In this document: piece after piece, positions 51,560 through 60,550 of the stretch
How positions within the stretch are numbered: the first letter of the stretch is position 1
How the letters are laid out: the number at the start of each line of letters is the position of its first letter
NCBI GenBank assembly: GCA_910575275.1
Contig: CAJTEE010000001.1
Span: 248,001-312,000 of the forward strand
Origin: Lachnospiraceae bacterium
GTDB lineage: Bacteria > Bacillota > Clostridia > Lachnospirales > Lachnospiraceae
Direction: 5' to 3'
Length of the DNA stretch: 64,000 nt
Notes under the pieces: generated by a model
Told to the model about the DNA's origin: nothing
The model's database searches: none
The model's input: the letters and a program-made list of their open reading frames with translations, nothing else
Position numbers and translations under genes: made by a program

Positions 51560-52219
51560 CATGTACGTGACAATTTCCGCCGGCGTATCTTTGGGCATCA
51601 TCACCGTGTAAAAGGTGGATCATTCGGCTGTCTTGTACCCAAGCTCTCTGGTGCATGGGATATCCGGGGTAAACGGGCTGCGCTCGTCTCCGTAGCTGCA
51701 CAGGCAGATCACCTCTCCCGCCTCCACATGCTACGAAATACTTCCCCACACGCCCACAAAATATCCAGCTCCCCGGCAATAAACGCGATCGTGCGCTCCC
51801 CAGCCGCGCCGATGGAAACCTCTGCGCGGTGTCAATTCCCACATCCTCAATCAGGGAGATCACCTGGATCTCACTGGTTGTTCCGTAGGAGGTCGCGATG
51901 ATTAACTCCTGGGGATGCTCCTTCGTGTAGGCAACCAGCTCCTCAAACGTATCCACATGATGCGAATCCGCAAACTTCTTCGTGACCGCCTCCCAGTATC
52001 CGCCTCCCTTCGCGATATTTCCCACAAATGCGGCGTTCTCAATCGTATCGAAATCCGTCGTCCCCTGTACGTCGCACAGAGTGACATTGGCGGTTTCCGA
52101 TGCAATCAGCCCGTCCACATCATATTTCCCGTTTCGAAATGGACCGTTTCCAGAATACACCCTGCCACAAACAGCAGGGCGCAGCCGCAGATCAGCATGT
52201 TGTCTTTTGTTTCTTGCAT
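51560..52219 (-). pseudogene. TctC-type substrate-binding protein remnant
   Basis: From an ATG near 52219 a lipoprotein-like signal (CALLFVAGC) is out of frame with the main body. The body reads DFDTIENAAFVGNIAKGGGYW, HVDTFEELVAYTKEHPQELIIATSYG and TTSEIQVISLIEDVGIDTAQ, typical of tripartite tricarboxylate transporter binding proteins. After a frameshift near 51810 the C-terminus continues with CTRELGYKTAE, an in-frame TGA, then STFYTVMMPKDTPAEIVTYM, where it fuses to the racemase remnant. Multiple lesions show it is dead. No TctA/TctB genes are nearby. Confidence 0.6.
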
Positions 52220-52445
52220 TTTTTGTGGTTCATATGCATTTCTCCTTTTTTCGTTTTCCCCCAAACCAATTATATAAATCTACTTTCTTCAGCAATATGC
52301 GATTTTATTTTATTCATTTCAACAGTTTTTCAACTTGTGAAACTGTTTTCATTTTCTGGAAATGTTGCCGTGACACAAAATAAAAAACGCCCCCGGATTC
52401 TATCTCTGAGGGCATTTTTTCCCATTCCTGTTTTATTCGATTTTC

Positions 52446-53645
52446 TCAGCTCAGCGCGTTCACAACCGCCATCATGTATACCTTAATAAAATCCAGATAC
52501 CCCTGTACGGGTATTTTTTCGTTCGGCGACCCGCTGTCATCCACATCGTTTGCGATCCCGAAATTGGGCATGGGTATTCCCGTTGCCTCGCGGATATTGG
52601 CGGCATCCGACCCGCCGGACCGGCGGTAAACTTCGGTTGGTCTTCCCATGACCTGCTCATAGGAGCGCAGAAGGAGCGAAATAAACGGATCATCCTCCGG
52701 AATGTCTAAAAACGGGCGCTTGGAGGTCACCTCCAGTTCATACGCATAGGCCGGATCCTGCTCCTTAAGCCGCTCTAAGACGTCTACGATCTCCCGAAGC
52801 GCCTCCTCGTGATCCTCTCCCGGCACGAGGCGCCGGTCGATGGCAAAGGTTGCTTTGGCCGGATGGACATTGGCGGCCGTTCCCGCATGGAAAACCGTGA
52901 CGGACAGGCAGGGCTTTTCAAAGTTTTTGGGCTCTGTTTCGGCAAGACGCTCGTCGATCTTATAAAGCTCCGTGATCGCGCGGACCGCTTTTTTTAACGC
53001 ATTGTCCCCGCTATAGCGCCGGCCGGAATGCCTGGGCTCGGCCATATAGGTACAGTAGGCACGGACGATTCCGCCGTGCGCGACCAGAACCTTTCCGCAG
53101 GTCGGCTCCATGCAGATTCCAAAATCCCCCTCGATCAGCCGGTTTTTCAGCAGGTATTTCACTCCTTTCCCGCCTCCGTTTTCTTCGTCCACCATATAGC
53201 TTAACAGGATGCTTCCCCTCGGATCAAAGCCCATCCTCTTGAGAAAGCTGACCGCCATCAAAGCGCCGCAGTCTCCTCCCTTCATGTCGGCCGCGCCGCG
53301 CCCGTACAGGTTCCCATCCTCCGCAATTTTTCCTGCCCAGGGACCAAAGGGGCCGGGGTTCTTGGCGTCCGGCGGGAAAACATCCATATGCCCGTTAAAG
53401 ACAAACCGCTTTCCCGGCCTGCTCCCTCTCCACTCCGCAAGGAGATTCGGACGTCCCTCCGCCTCTGCATACTGCTTTACCTCAAGCCCGGCCTTTTCGA
53501 TCCACCGTGTAAATACCTTGCTGACCGCCAGCTCATCCCCGGTAACGCTGGGCGTTTGGACAATTTCCGAGAGACACTGCAAAGCCTCCTCCCGGTTCTT
53601 CTCTACATATTCCGAAATGGCAGCAGCCGTAATCTGTCCGTTCAT
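52446..53645 (-). CDS. M20-family peptidase/deacylase (ArgE/DapE type)
   Basis: 399 residues from ATG 53645 with GGGAGG upstream. Metal-site motifs: FNGHMDVFPP, LYGRGAADMKGGDCG, YMVDEENGGGKG (catalytic Glu pair) and MEPTCG. The dimerisation domain is followed by a C-terminal SGGSDAANIRE. The family deacylates amino acids or hydrolyses dipeptides. It lies 22 bp after the GltS-type symporter in one operon, so it may release glutamate, or process the transported acyl-amino acid. Substrate inferred. Confidence 0.87.
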   Translation of the reverse strand: MNGQITAAAISEYVEKNREEALQCLSEIVQTPSVTGDELAVSKVFTRWIEKAGLEVKQYAEAEGRPNLLAEWRGSRPGKRFVFNGHMDVFPPDAKNPGPFGPWAGKIAEDGNLYGRGAADMKGGDCGALMAVSFLKRMGFDPRGSILLSYMVDEENGGGKGVKYLLKNRLIEGDFGICMEPTCGKVLVAHGGIVRAYCTYMAEPRHSGRRYSGDNALKKAVRAITELYKIDERLAETEPKNFEKPCLSVTVFHAGTAANVHPAKATFAIDRRLVPGEDHEEALREIVDVLERLKEQDPAYAYELEVTSKRPFLDIPEDDPFISLLLRSYEQVMGRPTEVYRRSGGSDAANIREATGIPMPNFGIANDVDDSGSPNEKIPVQGYLDFIKVYMMAVVNALS

Positions 53646-53666
53646 TGTTTTACCTCCCAAACATTT

Positions 53667-55034
53667 TTATATTTTTTTCCTGCCGAACACAAAAACCAGT
53701 GCAAAAAACATCGCAGCCAGAGACAGACTAAGCAAGCCAGCACTCATTGCCCCGTTTGAAACCGTAAACGCAAAAATGAACGGAACAAACGGAATCAGGA
53801 AAAAATTGTGCAATGTATAACTTAAGCTGTAATCATTTAACGCTGGCGTCTGCAGATCCGGATCCGCCATTTTAATCAGGAGCATCCCCGTTACGAATAC
53901 CCCGCAGCAGCATCCTATCGGTCCGAGGCATTTTTCAAACCAGTAGTCGCCGGCAAACCTCTTACTGATCAGATAAATAGCCCCGGGAACAAAGATCAAT
54001 GCGATCACGCATATCGCCGCCATCGGAAGCCAGTAGCTCATCACCACCTTGACCGGAATACTCATAATCGCCGCGGTAATCAAGTAGTCCGACAAAAGGC
54101 CGGTAACCGTATTTTTCACCTTTTCATCAAACAAATAATCTGCCTTCAGCTTACAGATCACAAACCACAGCACATACATGACGAGCAATGCATAAATCCA
54201 GGTTGCGATTGCTCCCAGGAGGGAAAATCCGAGCCGGCTCACCTGCTTCTGTACGATGTATCCGCCGCCGGTTGCGACCAGCAGAAGACCCAAGTGGAGC
54301 GTCAAAGACTCAATGCTGTTTGTAACGGTCGTCTGTGTCCCCATATCGGGACGGTCTGCCGTCCTCGGATAAATCCCCGTCCGCATTTCAACCAACACCT
54401 CCGCCGCACTTTTTACAACGCGGGTATAGCCCTTTTTTGCAGAAACGTTAATCAGTGTGGTCCCGATTATGATTCCCCCGATCATGCCGACCGTTGCCGT
54501 CGTGCTGTTGACACCGGACGCGATCTCCCAATAGGGCTGATCCATTGCCTTCAGCATGCTCCCCGTCGCCCCGGTCTGCCCATGCCCTCCGATAAAGCCC
54601 TGCGCAAGCTCAAGGCCAAAGGCGCGGTAGGTCTCCACCCCGGCCACCGAAAAAACGGCGTTGACCAGGAGGCCGATCGCAAACTGCAGCGCTCCTATCA
54701 TGCAGAGCATAGCCGCCATGACGAGGACCGGCTTCTGTTTTTTTAAAGAGCTTCTGTCCAATGTGGCGCCGCAGACCGGAAGTGCGACTACGATCGGCGT
54801 AAACAATACATTCGGCAGAGCAGAAACCACTGACATCATCTCCTCCGGAAACGGAATCAGGTTGAACACATTCGGCCCAAGAAGCAGGCCGATTGCGCCT
54901 CCAATGACGCAGGCAGGCAGATACAGCCTCTGAAACAGCCGAATCTTTGATCTTAATATAAATCCTGCAAATAGAAGAACACTCAAAACAGAAAATGTTT
55001 TTAAAATGAGCGTAACCGCCTTTGAAACAGACAT
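53667..55034 (-). CDS. gltS: Sodium/glutamate symporter-family (GltS) transporter
   Basis: 455 residues with about 11-12 membrane segments. Signatures are LPACVIGGAIGLLLGPNVFN at the N-terminus and QGFIGGHGQTGATGSML, typical of the GltS substrate and ion region. Ribosome site AGGAGGGG. Together with the M20 peptidase it forms an operon whose control region carries repeated GTTTTATAATAT sites shared with the divergent IclR gene. Whether it moves glutamate or a related anion cannot be decided. Confidence 0.85.
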   Translation of the reverse strand: MSVSKAVTLILKTFSVLSVLLFAGFILRSKIRLFQRLYLPACVIGGAIGLLLGPNVFNLIPFPEEMMSVVSALPNVLFTPIVVALPVCGATLDRSSLKKQKPVLVMAAMLCMIGALQFAIGLLVNAVFSVAGVETYRAFGLELAQGFIGGHGQTGATGSMLKAMDQPYWEIASGVNSTTATVGMIGGIIIGTTLINVSAKKGYTRVVKSAAEVLVEMRTGIYPRTADRPDMGTQTTVTNSIESLTLHLGLLLVATGGGYIVQKQVSRLGFSLLGAIATWIYALLVMYVLWFVICKLKADYLFDEKVKNTVTGLLSDYLITAAIMSIPVKVVMSYWLPMAAICVIALIFVPGAIYLISKRFAGDYWFEKCLGPIGCCCGVFVTGMLLIKMADPDLQTPALNDYSLSYTLHNFFLIPFVPFIFAFTVSNGAMSAGLLSLSLAAMFFALVFVFGRKKI

Positions 55035-55049
55035 ACAACCCCTCCTTTT

Positions 55050-55140
55050 GTTTTATAATATTTAACGATTGTTTTATAATATGAGCTCATTGAAATTATA
55101 ACAATGGTTGCGAAATTTGTCAATATTAGTTTCATAATAT
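55050..55140. promoter_or_regulatory. Repeated operator-like sites between gltS and iclR
   Basis: GTTTTATAATAT occurs at 55050-55061 and 55071-55082 (21 bp apart, two helical turns) and GTTTCATAATAT at 55129-55140. The first copy is 16 bp from the gltS start, a position suited to repression. IclR regulators bind repeated sites in divergent intergenic regions. Confidence 0.5.
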
Positions 55141-55242
55141 TTAATATTTTCACGGATTATTTGTCGCTTCCGATATATTGAATAACCGGAAAAGAGCTGA
55201 TATAATGAAGATGGAAATGCAAAAGGAGAAGACAGAACATTC

Positions 55243-56028
55243 ATGGAAAATGAAAAGAAATCACCGCAGACAATCCAGTCGATCCAAAGAAGCCTTGATA
55301 TATTGGAATTTCTCGTAGAACATGGCAGCGGACAAAAATTGGCAGCGATCGCAAAAGCGTGCGGCCTCAACAAGGCAACCGCGTTTCATATTATTAAAAC
55401 CTTAGAGCTCAGGGGCTACATCGAGCAAAGTCCAGATTCCCTGAAGTATAAGCTTGGCGGCAAATTATTTGAGCTCGCGACCAAATCCTATCAAAGAATT
55501 GACATCAATCAAATCTGCGAACCTTACATGGCGGAATTTATTGGTCGTTTTAACGAAACAATCGCCGTCTACAACTTTGCCGCAATCCACGGGGAAATGA
55601 AGGCGCTCTGCACGGATTTCAAGGAATCTTCCCTTCCAGTCCGTGTCCTTTTGGCAACGGGGAAATGGCTCCGCCTCTATGCGTCGGCGCCGGGAAGATT
55701 GTATCTCTCCGCCTATGCTGGCAAGCGCTTAGACGAGTATTTCGATTCCCTGGGGCCATTGGAGGCCTTCACTGCGCAGACGCTTACGCAGAGGCCCGCT
55801 TTACTGGAAAAAATCACCGCCTGCAAAAAGGACGGCTACTGCATCGAGCGGGAAGAATATGAACCCGGGGTCGTCAATCTGGCCGTCCCGATCTACAAAT
55901 ACTCCGGCCGTGTCTTAGCCTCCTTATGCGTTACGCTTCCCGGCCAGCGGGCGGAGGATGCAAGGCTGCAGCAAATGCTGGAATTTCTTCTCCCTGTTTC
56001 TAAGGAGCTTTCGGATATGGATCTATAA
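55243..56028 (+). CDS. IclR-family transcriptional regulator
   Basis: 261 residues with an N-terminal HTH (SIQRSLDILEFLVEHGSGQKLAAIAKACGLNKATAFHIIKTL) and the IclR effector domain (LLATGKWLRLYASAPGRLYLSA, GVVNLAVPIYKYSGRVLASL). AAAGGAG precedes the ATG. Divergent from gltS-M20, so it most likely controls that operon in response to the transported compound. Intact. Confidence 0.88.
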   Translation: MENEKKSPQTIQSIQRSLDILEFLVEHGSGQKLAAIAKACGLNKATAFHIIKTLELRGYIEQSPDSLKYKLGGKLFELATKSYQRIDINQICEPYMAEFIGRFNETIAVYNFAAIHGEMKALCTDFKESSLPVRVLLATGKWLRLYASAPGRLYLSAYAGKRLDEYFDSLGPLEAFTAQTLTQRPALLEKITACKKDGYCIEREEYEPGVVNLAVPIYKYSGRVLASLCVTLPGQRAEDARLQQMLEFLLPVSKELSDMDL

Positions 56029-56039
56029 GTACAGTCTAT

Positions 56040-56082
56040 GGCAGGAAAAAGGAGCTGAAAAATTCAGCTCCTTTTTCCTGCC
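56040..56082. terminator. Strong bidirectional terminator
   Basis: Perfect 20-bp arms with a 3-nt loop, A5 and T5 tracts within the stem on each side. It lies between the convergent IclR (ends 56028) and alpha-galactosidase (ends 56155) genes. Confidence 0.85.
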
Positions 56083-56154
56083 AGTCAATCATCTGGTATA
56101 TTAAAATTCAGGATCCGGATATCCAAGCCCGCATCCCGGTCTGCGCCCCTGCTG

Positions 56155-58380
56155 TCACCGTACTGCCTCCAGCACATAGAGCCGGGATTCAAAGTCCGTA
56201 CACGGTTTGTCGCCCTGCTTTGTCTCCCCGGCAGTAGCGTCGGTTGTGATCAGGCCTATGTTCATCAACTCGTCCCCGTAATGCGTCGTGCCGCTTAAGA
56301 CATTTTTATAACAGTACTCCGGCTTTAATCCCTCCAGACGCACGCGGGTATAGGCTCCGTTTACCGTATTCAGTACCCGGTACCAGCCGACGATTGCCGT
56401 TCGTTTATCCCTGCTTATAACCATCCACACGGTTTCATTCCCCTCAAAGGGGCTTTTCAGCCGGTAAAAGGTTCCAAACTGTAAAAGCCGCCGGTACCGT
56501 TTCATGAAAGCAATCTGCTCCTTCACCTTAAAAAGCTCGTCTGCTTCCAGCCCGTTTAAGTCCAGCTCGTAGCCGAAGGTCCCAAAGTAAGCCACATTCG
56601 CCCGCGTGTGAAGCGGTGTGGTGCGGAATACCTGATGATTGGGAACAACCGACACATGGCTCCCCATGCTGCTTAACGGATACACAAACGACGTCCCATA
56701 CTGGATCTTCATCCGCTCCACGGCATCCGAATCGTCGCTCGTCCAGCCCTGCGGCGCATAATACAGCATACCCGGATCAAAGCGGCCGCCTCCGCTGGCA
56801 CAGGATTCGAACAGCACACTGGGAAACTCGCCTGTCAGCCGTTCATACAGCGCATATACGCCCAGGATGTAGCGGTGGAATACCTCTCCCTGCCGGTCCG
56901 CCGGCAGCGCCGCCGAAAAGCACTCCGTAATGCTGCGGTTCATATCCCATTTGATATAGGACACCTTCGCCTCACGCAGGAGTTTTTCCATCTGCTTATA
57001 GATGTGCTCCACAACCTCCGGCCGGGAAAAATCCAGCACATACTGATAGCGCCCCTGTGAAGCATGTCGACCCGGTGTGTGAAGAATCCAGTCCGGATGG
57101 CTGCGGTACAGATCGGAAGCCCGGTTCACCATCTCCGGTTCAAACCACAGCCCAAACCGCAGACCGAGCTTGGTGATACGCTCTGCAAGCCCCGTGATAC
57201 CGCCCGGCAGCAATTTTCGGTTCGCCTCCCAGTCGCCGAGCCCTGCGCGGTCGTTCCTTCTTTCCCCAAACCAGCCGTCATCCAGCACGAACAGCTCCAC
57301 GCCGCATTCCTTCGCCTTTTTGGCAATAGAAACCAGTCGATCCTCCGTGAAATTAAAATACGTCGCCTCCCAGTTGTTGATAAGAATCGGACGGGGCCTG
57401 TCCCGCCAATAGCCGCGTGCAAGCCGCCTTCCGTAAAGGCTGTGGAATGTCTGGCTCATACCGTTTAAGCCCTGGTCCGAATAGACAAGAACGGCCTCCG
57501 GCGTCTGGAAGCTCTCATCCGGCTCCAGCTTCCATTCAAAGCAGTCCGGATGGATCCCGACAAGCACCCTCGTCATCCGGTGACAGTCCGTCTCCGCCTG
57601 GATTAGGAAATTCCCGCTGTACACGAATGAGAAGCCCAATACCTCACCCTGCCGCTCGTCGGCATTGGGCCGCTTAAGGGCCATAAACGGGTTGTGTTCA
57701 TGCGAGGAATGGCCGCGCATGCTCCCGATTGCCGTGACCCCCTCCTCCAGCCGCCTCACCTTTACATGCCGCTCCCTCGCCCAGGCGCCAGAAAGCTGAA
57801 CCCACTCGTATTCGCTGTCGGGAAGATCCAGGCAGAGGCTCATTGCGCGCGTCACATGCACCGCCTCCGTCCCCCTGTTCGTTAGGCGCATACTGCGTGT
57901 AATGGCGCTTCTGTCCTCAAAAATCGTATACAGAAGTTCCGCCTCCACGCCCGTGACGGCATCCCTTACGGTGACTGTGAGTGTCTGCGCCTCCGCATCC
58001 GACTCCGTGTAGGTGGCAGGAAGCCCGGAAAGCTTCGGTTTTCCCGGGCCGATCGAATAGGAAATAAATTGAAAGTCCGAGATCCGGCTTCCGTTCCCCT
58101 GAAGAATCTCCAGGGCCGGCTGATGATAGTCCGTCGTCCCATAGACCGGCATCTCCTGTTTGATAAAGTCCAGGGAAAACAGCCTTTCATCATCATACAC
58201 GTATGATCCCATCGGCCGCCCGCTAAGCTCAAGAAGATGAGAAAAATCTTCCCGGTCACGGATTCGCTTCCCGCAGTAAAGCTGCCCCAGATGTCCGTTT
58301 TTCAGCACAGCCATGATATAGCTTATCGAACCGTTATATAAATGAAACGTCCTGCTCGCCTCATGGTAAACAATCCTCAT
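56155..58380 (-). CDS. Alpha-galactosidase, GH36
   Basis: About 741 residues from ATG 58380 (GGAG at 10 nt; an ATG three codons earlier is too close to it). N-terminal beta-sandwich, then the catalytic barrel with PILINNWEATYF, VLDDGWFGERR, the nucleophile motif YIKWDMNR (about residue 475), ESCASGGGRFD and the acid/base WTSDDSD (about residue 545). No signal peptide, so cytoplasmic; it hydrolyses alpha-galactosides such as melibiose or raffinose. It has no transporter beside it in the window. Confidence 0.93.
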   Translation of the reverse strand: MRIVYHEASRTFHLYNGSISYIMAVLKNGHLGQLYCGKRIRDREDFSHLLELSGRPMGSYVYDDERLFSLDFIKQEMPVYGTTDYHQPALEILQGNGSRISDFQFISYSIGPGKPKLSGLPATYTESDAEAQTLTVTVRDAVTGVEAELLYTIFEDRSAITRSMRLTNRGTEAVHVTRAMSLCLDLPDSEYEWVQLSGAWARERHVKVRRLEEGVTAIGSMRGHSSHEHNPFMALKRPNADERQGEVLGFSFVYSGNFLIQAETDCHRMTRVLVGIHPDCFEWKLEPDESFQTPEAVLVYSDQGLNGMSQTFHSLYGRRLARGYWRDRPRPILINNWEATYFNFTEDRLVSIAKKAKECGVELFVLDDGWFGERRNDRAGLGDWEANRKLLPGGITGLAERITKLGLRFGLWFEPEMVNRASDLYRSHPDWILHTPGRHASQGRYQYVLDFSRPEVVEHIYKQMEKLLREAKVSYIKWDMNRSITECFSAALPADRQGEVFHRYILGVYALYERLTGEFPSVLFESCASGGGRFDPGMLYYAPQGWTSDDSDAVERMKIQYGTSFVYPLSSMGSHVSVVPNHQVFRTTPLHTRANVAYFGTFGYELDLNGLEADELFKVKEQIAFMKRYRRLLQFGTFYRLKSPFEGNETVWMVISRDKRTAIVGWYRVLNTVNGAYTRVRLEGLKPEYCYKNVLSGTTHYGDELMNIGLITTDATAGETKQGDKPCTDFESRLYVLEAVR

Positions 58381-58439
58381 TCCACACATTCTCCTTTTTC
58401 CATTTTACCGTAAACCTCTGTACAATACGAAATCAAAAA

Positions 58440-58472
58440 AGAGATACCCACATATGCCTTGTAGGTATCTCT
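58440..58472 (-). terminator. Terminator of the chemotaxis receptor gene
   Basis: AGAGATACC (58440-58448) pairs with GGTATCTCT (58464-58472). On the minus strand a T6 run follows. It lies 14 bp after the receptor stop. Confidence 0.8.
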
Positions 58473-58485
58473 CCTGTATCTGCAT

Positions 58486-60192
58486 TCAAAGTATCCCAAG
58501 ACTGTTTTTCAGCTTAAACCTTCCCACCAGGTTCTTCATAATCTGTGACTGGCTGGACAGTTCTTCGCTTGCGGCTGCGCTTTCTTGTGCGGTTGCCGAG
58601 TTTGTCTGTACGACACTGGAAATCTGATCAATTCCCGTCGTAACCTGAGAGATGGAATCCGCCTGCGTGCTGCTGGCCTCTGAAATTTCTCCGATAATGC
58701 CTGTCATTTCGTTTACGCCGTTTACTGCCTGAAGCAGAGACTGCGCTGTCTCATCGGCAATTCGGGTACCGTTTTCTACTGCCCTTAATGAATTTTCAAT
58801 CAATGCAGCGGTGTTCTTAGATGCCTCTGCGCTTTTGCTTGCCAGATTGCGGACTTCATCGGCTACAACGGCAAACCCTTTTCCGGCAGCGCCTGCGCGG
58901 GCGGCTTCTACCGCCGCATTAAGCGCAAGAATGTTGGTCTGGAACGCAATATCTTCAATTGTCTTAATAATTTTGCCGATTTCATTGGAACAGCTGCTGA
59001 TATCCCCCATTGCCTGTATCATCTGCTGCATTTTTTCGTTGCTCACATTCATTTCCATGCCGATGCTGCCTGCCTTTGCACTGGCCTCCCGTGCATTGTC
59101 CGCATTCTGTTTCACCTTGTTGGAAATTTCATTGATGGTGGCCGCGAGCTCCTGCACGGAGCTTGCCTGCTCGGTTGCTCCCTGGGAAAGAGCCTGGGCG
59201 CCGTTGGATACCTGTTCGGAGCCGCTCGCAACCTGCGCGGAGCTTTGGTTGATTTTCAGCATCGTGTCGTTGAGCTTTTCCGCAATGCCCCGGAAGGAGA
59301 TCAGCAGCGGATGAAAGCCTCCTGTATATTCTTCTTCACAGACAGAATCCACTGTAAAATCTCCGGCAGCCATTTTAGCAAGAAATTTATTCTCATCATC
59401 AATGATAATCTGAAGCTTGTGGATTAGTCTACGCACCTGCTCAGCGAGAACGCCCAGTTCATCCTTAGAGGTATAGGAAATCTCCACATCCAAATCCCCC
59501 TCTGCCATTCTGATAGCGGCGTTTTCGATTTCAGAAATAGGAGTCTTGATCAGGCGGATAACCACAAACGAGAAGAAAACTCCCACAAGGATTATTGCAA
59601 GGATGACTGCTACCATTAGGAAGGTGGCCGTTCTGTAAAGGAAAAAGCTTTCCTCCGTTGCGGCGTCACCGCCTTCTGTATTGTAGACGATAATGTCATT
59701 AAAGGCGCTGTTTAAAGAATTGTAAAGCTCTACACATTCTCCTTCCAGGATCGCACGGGCTTCATCCGAGCGGCCCTGTTTGGCCAAGGCCAGCATTTCT
59801 TCATCTGCTTCCTCGTACCGGGTCCACAGATTTCTTGCATTTTCATAGAAATCTCTTTCTTCCTCGTCAATGAGGCCCTCATACGTAGATAAGAGGCCAT
59901 TCATATCTTCTTTTTCCTTTTGGAGGTATTGAAGACTGGATGCCTCTACCTCATCAGAAATTGCGGTAAGATACCCTAATTCATTGAGGCGGATATTAGA
60001 AAGGGTAGCGGTCAAATCCCTTGCTGTATTAATGCTGGGAAGCCAGCTCGTTGAAATATCGCTTGTCATGTCATTCATCCGGCCCATAAGACAAAAGGAC
60101 ATACCGCCGATGACAAGCATGCCAATCAGCGCAACTCCTATGAGGATATACAGTTTCAATCTGATTTTCAAATTTCGTATGTAGTTGATCAT
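58486..60192 (-). CDS. Methyl-accepting chemotaxis protein
   Basis: 568 residues: transmembrane segment at about 10-32, a four-helix-bundle periplasmic-type sensor ([24 protein letters not shown]), second segment near 190-210, HAMP ([24 protein letters not shown]), and the conserved signalling tip [40 protein letters not shown]. Single gene with its own terminator. The ligand is unknown. Indicates a motile host or a receptor-like use without other che genes nearby. Confidence 0.93.
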   Translation of the reverse strand: MINYIRNLKIRLKLYILIGVALIGMLVIGGMSFCLMGRMNDMTSDISTSWLPSINTARDLTATLSNIRLNELGYLTAISDEVEASSLQYLQKEKEDMNGLLSTYEGLIDEEERDFYENARNLWTRYEEADEEMLALAKQGRSDEARAILEGECVELYNSLNSAFNDIIVYNTEGGDAATEESFFLYRTATFLMVAVILAIILVGVFFSFVVIRLIKTPISEIENAAIRMAEGDLDVEISYTSKDELGVLAEQVRRLIHKLQIIIDDENKFLAKMAAGDFTVDSVCEEEYTGGFHPLLISFRGIAEKLNDTMLKINQSSAQVASGSEQVSNGAQALSQGATEQASSVQELAATINEISNKVKQNADNAREASAKAGSIGMEMNVSNEKMQQMIQAMGDISSCSNEIGKIIKTIEDIAFQTNILALNAAVEAARAGAAGKGFAVVADEVRNLASKSAEASKNTAALIENSLRAVENGTRIADETAQSLLQAVNGVNEMTGIIGEISEASSTQADSISQVTTGIDQISSVVQTNSATAQESAAASEELSSQSQIMKNLVGRFKLKNSLGIL

Positions 60193-60483
60193 ATCTCCCG
60201 TCTCCTTTTATGGTCTGCCGCAATAACTGCAAATTATAAAAAATAAACATTTTTTGTCTAGTCTATATGGTTTATTTTTTACGCAGTGTTTCTTATAGAA
60301 TATCGGCATATTTTCCCCGTTTGTTAAGTAAAATTTACGCAAGTTCTGCCTGCTCCTGACTCGCCGTTGCGGCAGATACCTTCCCTCACCAGTGCTCCAA
60401 AGTCATCTGCTTTACAGCGCAAAAAATCCCCTGCCGCTTTCTGTGTAAAACAACAGAGGATTTCTCTTTAACAATACTTATAC

Positions 60484-60510
60484 CTTATTGGACATTAGTA
60501 GTCCAATAAG
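60484..60510. repeat. Perfect 10-bp inverted repeat in the MCP-ppdK gap
   Basis: CTTATTGGAC and GTCCAATAAG flank a 7-nt spacer. It lies 41 bp after the ppdK stop on the minus strand, without a T-run, in the 358-bp gene-free stretch 60193-60550. Nothing else was identified there except a weak hairpin near 60420-60470. Confidence 0.5.
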
Positions 60511-60550
60511 TATGAATAATCAAACTGCTATTGCCTCAGCATCCGGTGCA

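Noticed and set aside
60484-60510. Terminator of ppdK
   Set aside because: The 10-bp inverted repeat lacks a downstream T-run on the minus strand, so it is listed only as a repeat.
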